Below, piece by piece: positions 7,153 through 8,148 of a stretch of DNA of 8,148 nt; within the stretch, counting starts at the first letter, position 1, and each line of letters starts with the position of its first letter. Location of the stretch: positions 1 to 8,148 of the forward strand of contig CAZVJA010000229.1 in NCBI GenBank assembly GCA_964626885.1. Direction: 5' to 3'. The position numbers and the translations under genes are program-made. The notes below the pieces were generated by a model, which was given only the letters and a program-made list of their open reading frames with translations, was not told where the DNA came from and made no database searches. This stretch comes from CAZVJA01 sp964626885. GTDB taxonomy: Bacteria; Planctomycetota; Planctomycetia; Planctomycetales; Planctomycetaceae.

Positions 7153-7243
7153 GGTGTCACTAGCAACTTAAGCGGAATTCTCCAGGGTCGCAAGCCGCAT
7201 CCTGGAGAAACGCGATCTGTCGGGATGCAAATCGTGTGACACC
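7153..7243. repeat. Outer inverted repeat upstream of the pump operon
   Basis: GGTGTCAC (7153-7160) is repeated in perfect inverted orientation as GTGACACC (7236-7243), enclosing the inner dyad at 7178-7209. Each arm also contains its own short odd palindrome (GTG-T-CAC and GTGT-G-ACAC), the pattern expected of two binding sites for one dimeric protein. It may instead be a long-range RNA stem in the leader. No promoter with good consensus could be placed here. Confidence 0.35.
7178..7209. promoter_or_regulatory. 9-bp inverted repeat upstream of the pump operon; candidate operator or leader hairpin
   Basis: TTCTCCAGG (7178-7186) and CCTGGAGAA (7201-7209) are perfect inverted repeats separated by 14 bases. 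They lie in the 166-bp gap between the dehydrogenase stop and the adaptor start, about 80-110 bases before the adaptor ATG. A dyad there could bind a repressor controlling the pump, or form a hairpin in the adaptor leader or the 3' end of the dehydrogenase transcript. Neither strand has a T-run after the stem. The regulator, if any, is not in the window. Confidence 0.4.
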
Positions 7244-7244
7244 C

Positions 7245-7261
7245 GCGGAGGGAAATTCCGC
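7245..7261 (-). terminator. Small hairpin just after the dehydrogenase stop codon
   Basis: GCGGA (7245-7249) pairs with TCCGC (7257-7261) across a 7-base loop, beginning 3 bases beyond the stop codon in the leftward direction. The stem is only 5 bp and lacks a following T-run, so it is at most a weak terminator. Its right arm (7254-7261) can alternatively pair with GCGGAATT at 7172-7179 over 8 bp. Confidence 0.25.
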
Positions 7262-7264
7262 AGA

Positions 7265-8148
7265 CTAATCGAACGCCACACCTGTACTTTTTGACAGCCT
7301 GCGTAGATCCTCCACGACCGGCTGCAGCAACGGAATGCCGTTCTTGCGACGATCCGCCTCCGCCAGGCGTTCCGGATCGCCGGGGATCAACACCCCCTCT
7401 GTTCCCGGGGCGGCCTTTGTCGCGCGGAAGGTGCGAATCCAGTCGTCGATTTGCCGCTTGAATTCGTCAACGTCGATGAAGGCGGAGATCCGCAGCGCCC
7501 CGAAGAAGTGTCCGATCCCTTTGCCGACCCAGCGCGGCGGATCGGCGCACATCAATGCAAAGGCCGGAGTGAACGGCCCCCAGTTCGCTCCGGAGAGCGG
7601 ACCAGAGAGGATATCGACCATGGCCGACAGGCAGTACCCTTTGTGCGCGCCGCGCAGCCGGTCTCCTCCCATCGGCAAGAGCGCGCCCCCTTCGACCATC
7701 TGTCGCGGGTCGGTTGTCGGGAGTCCCTCGGAGTTGACCGCCCAGCCTTCGGGGATTGACTCGCCGCGACGCAGTGCGTTCTCGATACGCCCAAACGTCG
7801 CGGAGGTGGTGGCCATGTCGATCACGATGGGCGGTTCTTCGTGCCCGGGAAAGGCAATCGCGAATGGATTCGTTCCCAGCCGGCGTTCCGCTCCCCACAA
7901 TGGCGCGACGACGCTGGTGGTGTTCGTCATCGACATGCCGATCTGGTCGCGCTCGAGCGCTTGCAGCGGATAATATCCCGCGATGCCGTAATGATTTGTA
8001 TTCCGCACCGCCACCCAACCGGAGCCGGCCGCGTCGGCCTTGTCCATGGCGATGGCATTCGCGCGCGGACCGACCACCAGGCCGAGTCCGGAGTCGCCGT
8101 CGATCGTCGCGGTGCTGGCGGACTCGCGGACGATTGTGATGTTCGGCC
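7265..8148 (-). CDS. Ldh-family (malate/L-lactate dehydrogenase-like) oxidoreductase, 5' end beyond the window
   Basis: The gene encodes an NAD(P)-dependent 2-hydroxyacid or related dehydrogenase of the Ldh/MDH type 2 family (YlbC, AllD and relatives), a cytoplasmic fold distinct from classical malate dehydrogenases. The frame is open to the window edge; the 293 visible residues compare with a family length of about 330-370, so roughly 40-70 N-terminal residues are missing. A GTG at 8077 is internal: the codons upstream of it encode IDGDSGLGL, which matches the family and continues into VVGPRANAIAM. Visible motifs, numbered from the first full codon, are RNTNHYGIAGYY (48-59, with H52 probably catalytic), GTNPFAIAFP (91-100), DMATTSATFGR (110-120), GLPTTDP (141-147), GAHKGYCLSAMVDILSG (166-182) and PGDPER (255-260). 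The exact substrate is not predictable within this family. It runs in the same direction as the pump but 166 bases upstream, with inverted repeats between, so it is probably a separate unit. Confidence 0.93.
   Translation of the reverse strand, partial: PNITIVRESASTATIDGDSGLGLVVGPRANAIAMDKADAAGSGWVAVRNTNHYGIAGYYPLQALERDQIGMSMTNTTSVVAPLWGAERRLGTNPFAIAFPGHEEPPIVIDMATTSATFGRIENALRRGESIPEGWAVNSEGLPTTDPRQMVEGGALLPMGGDRLRGAHKGYCLSAMVDILSGPLSGANWGPFTPAFALMCADPPRWVGKGIGHFFGALRISAFIDVDEFKRQIDDWIRTFRATKAAPGTEGVLIPGDPERLAEADRRKNGIPLLQPVVEDLRRLSKSTGVAFD

Noticed and set aside
7153..7209. A sigma70 promoter for the pump operon (TTGCGA, 17 bases, TAAGTT on the minus strand)
   Set aside because: The -10 box matches only 3 of 6 consensus positions, no better than chance in this stretch, so it was not listed as a feature.
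7229..7245. A CRP-like site suggested by TGTGA at 7235-7239
   Set aside because: There is no matching TCACA half-site at the required 6-base spacing. The bases are better described as one arm of the 8-bp inverted repeat.
7335..7973. A 212-codon plus-strand frame opposite the dehydrogenase
   Set aside because: It is antisense to codons carrying clear Ldh-family motifs, and its translation is a Ser/Pro/Arg-rich sequence with no domain signal.
7265..8077. GTG at 8077 as the start of the dehydrogenase
   Set aside because: The frame remains open to the window edge and the preceding codons encode family-like sequence ending DGDSGLGL, so this codon is an internal valine.
1..8148. Mobile elements, CRISPR arrays, tRNA genes or toxin-antitoxin pairs
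   Set aside because: No transposase or integrase motifs, spaced direct repeats, tRNA-like cloverleaf or small paired genes were seen on either strand.

Overview
The window is GC-rich, gene-dense bacterial DNA. It looks like ordinary chromosome from a planctomycete or a close relative. Four things suggest this: a tripartite RND efflux pump with an enlarged central cytoplasmic/membrane insert, a small secreted protein of unknown function of a type I associate with planctomycetes, weak or missing Shine-Dalgarno sites on some genes, and loose gene packing. The taxonomic assignment is inference from protein style; there is no rRNA or marker gene here.

Layout, left to right. Positions 1-92 may hold the last codons of a rightward gene, but this is ambiguous. 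A leftward family 2 membrane glycosyltransferase follows (100-1266). A 211-bp divergent intergenic region (1267-1477) carries plausible back-to-back promoters. A rightward secreted protein of unknown function (1478-2317) then converges on the pump operon; the two stop codons lie inside one palindrome at 2311-2330. The pump genes run leftward: the RND permease (2324-5788), a 92-bp intercistronic gap, and the lipoprotein membrane-fusion adaptor (5881-7098). Upstream of the adaptor, a 166-bp gap (7099-7264) is rich in inverted repeats. The window ends in the 5'-truncated gene of an Ldh-family (malate/L-lactate dehydrogenase-like) NAD(P)-dependent oxidoreductase (7265-8148), also leftward. No gene-free stretch exceeds 300 bases.

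How the genes work together: only the adaptor and permease form a clear functional unit, two parts of an AcrAB-type proton-driven exporter. The outer-membrane channel (TolC-type) and any dedicated repressor are not in the window. The glycosyltransferase, the secreted protein and the dehydrogenase have no evident link to the pump. I see no mobile element, CRISPR array, tRNA or rRNA, and no convincing new system. The points most worth a second look are the histidine-rich two-helix insert in the permease, the overlapping inverted repeats before the adaptor, and the shared stop-codon palindrome.
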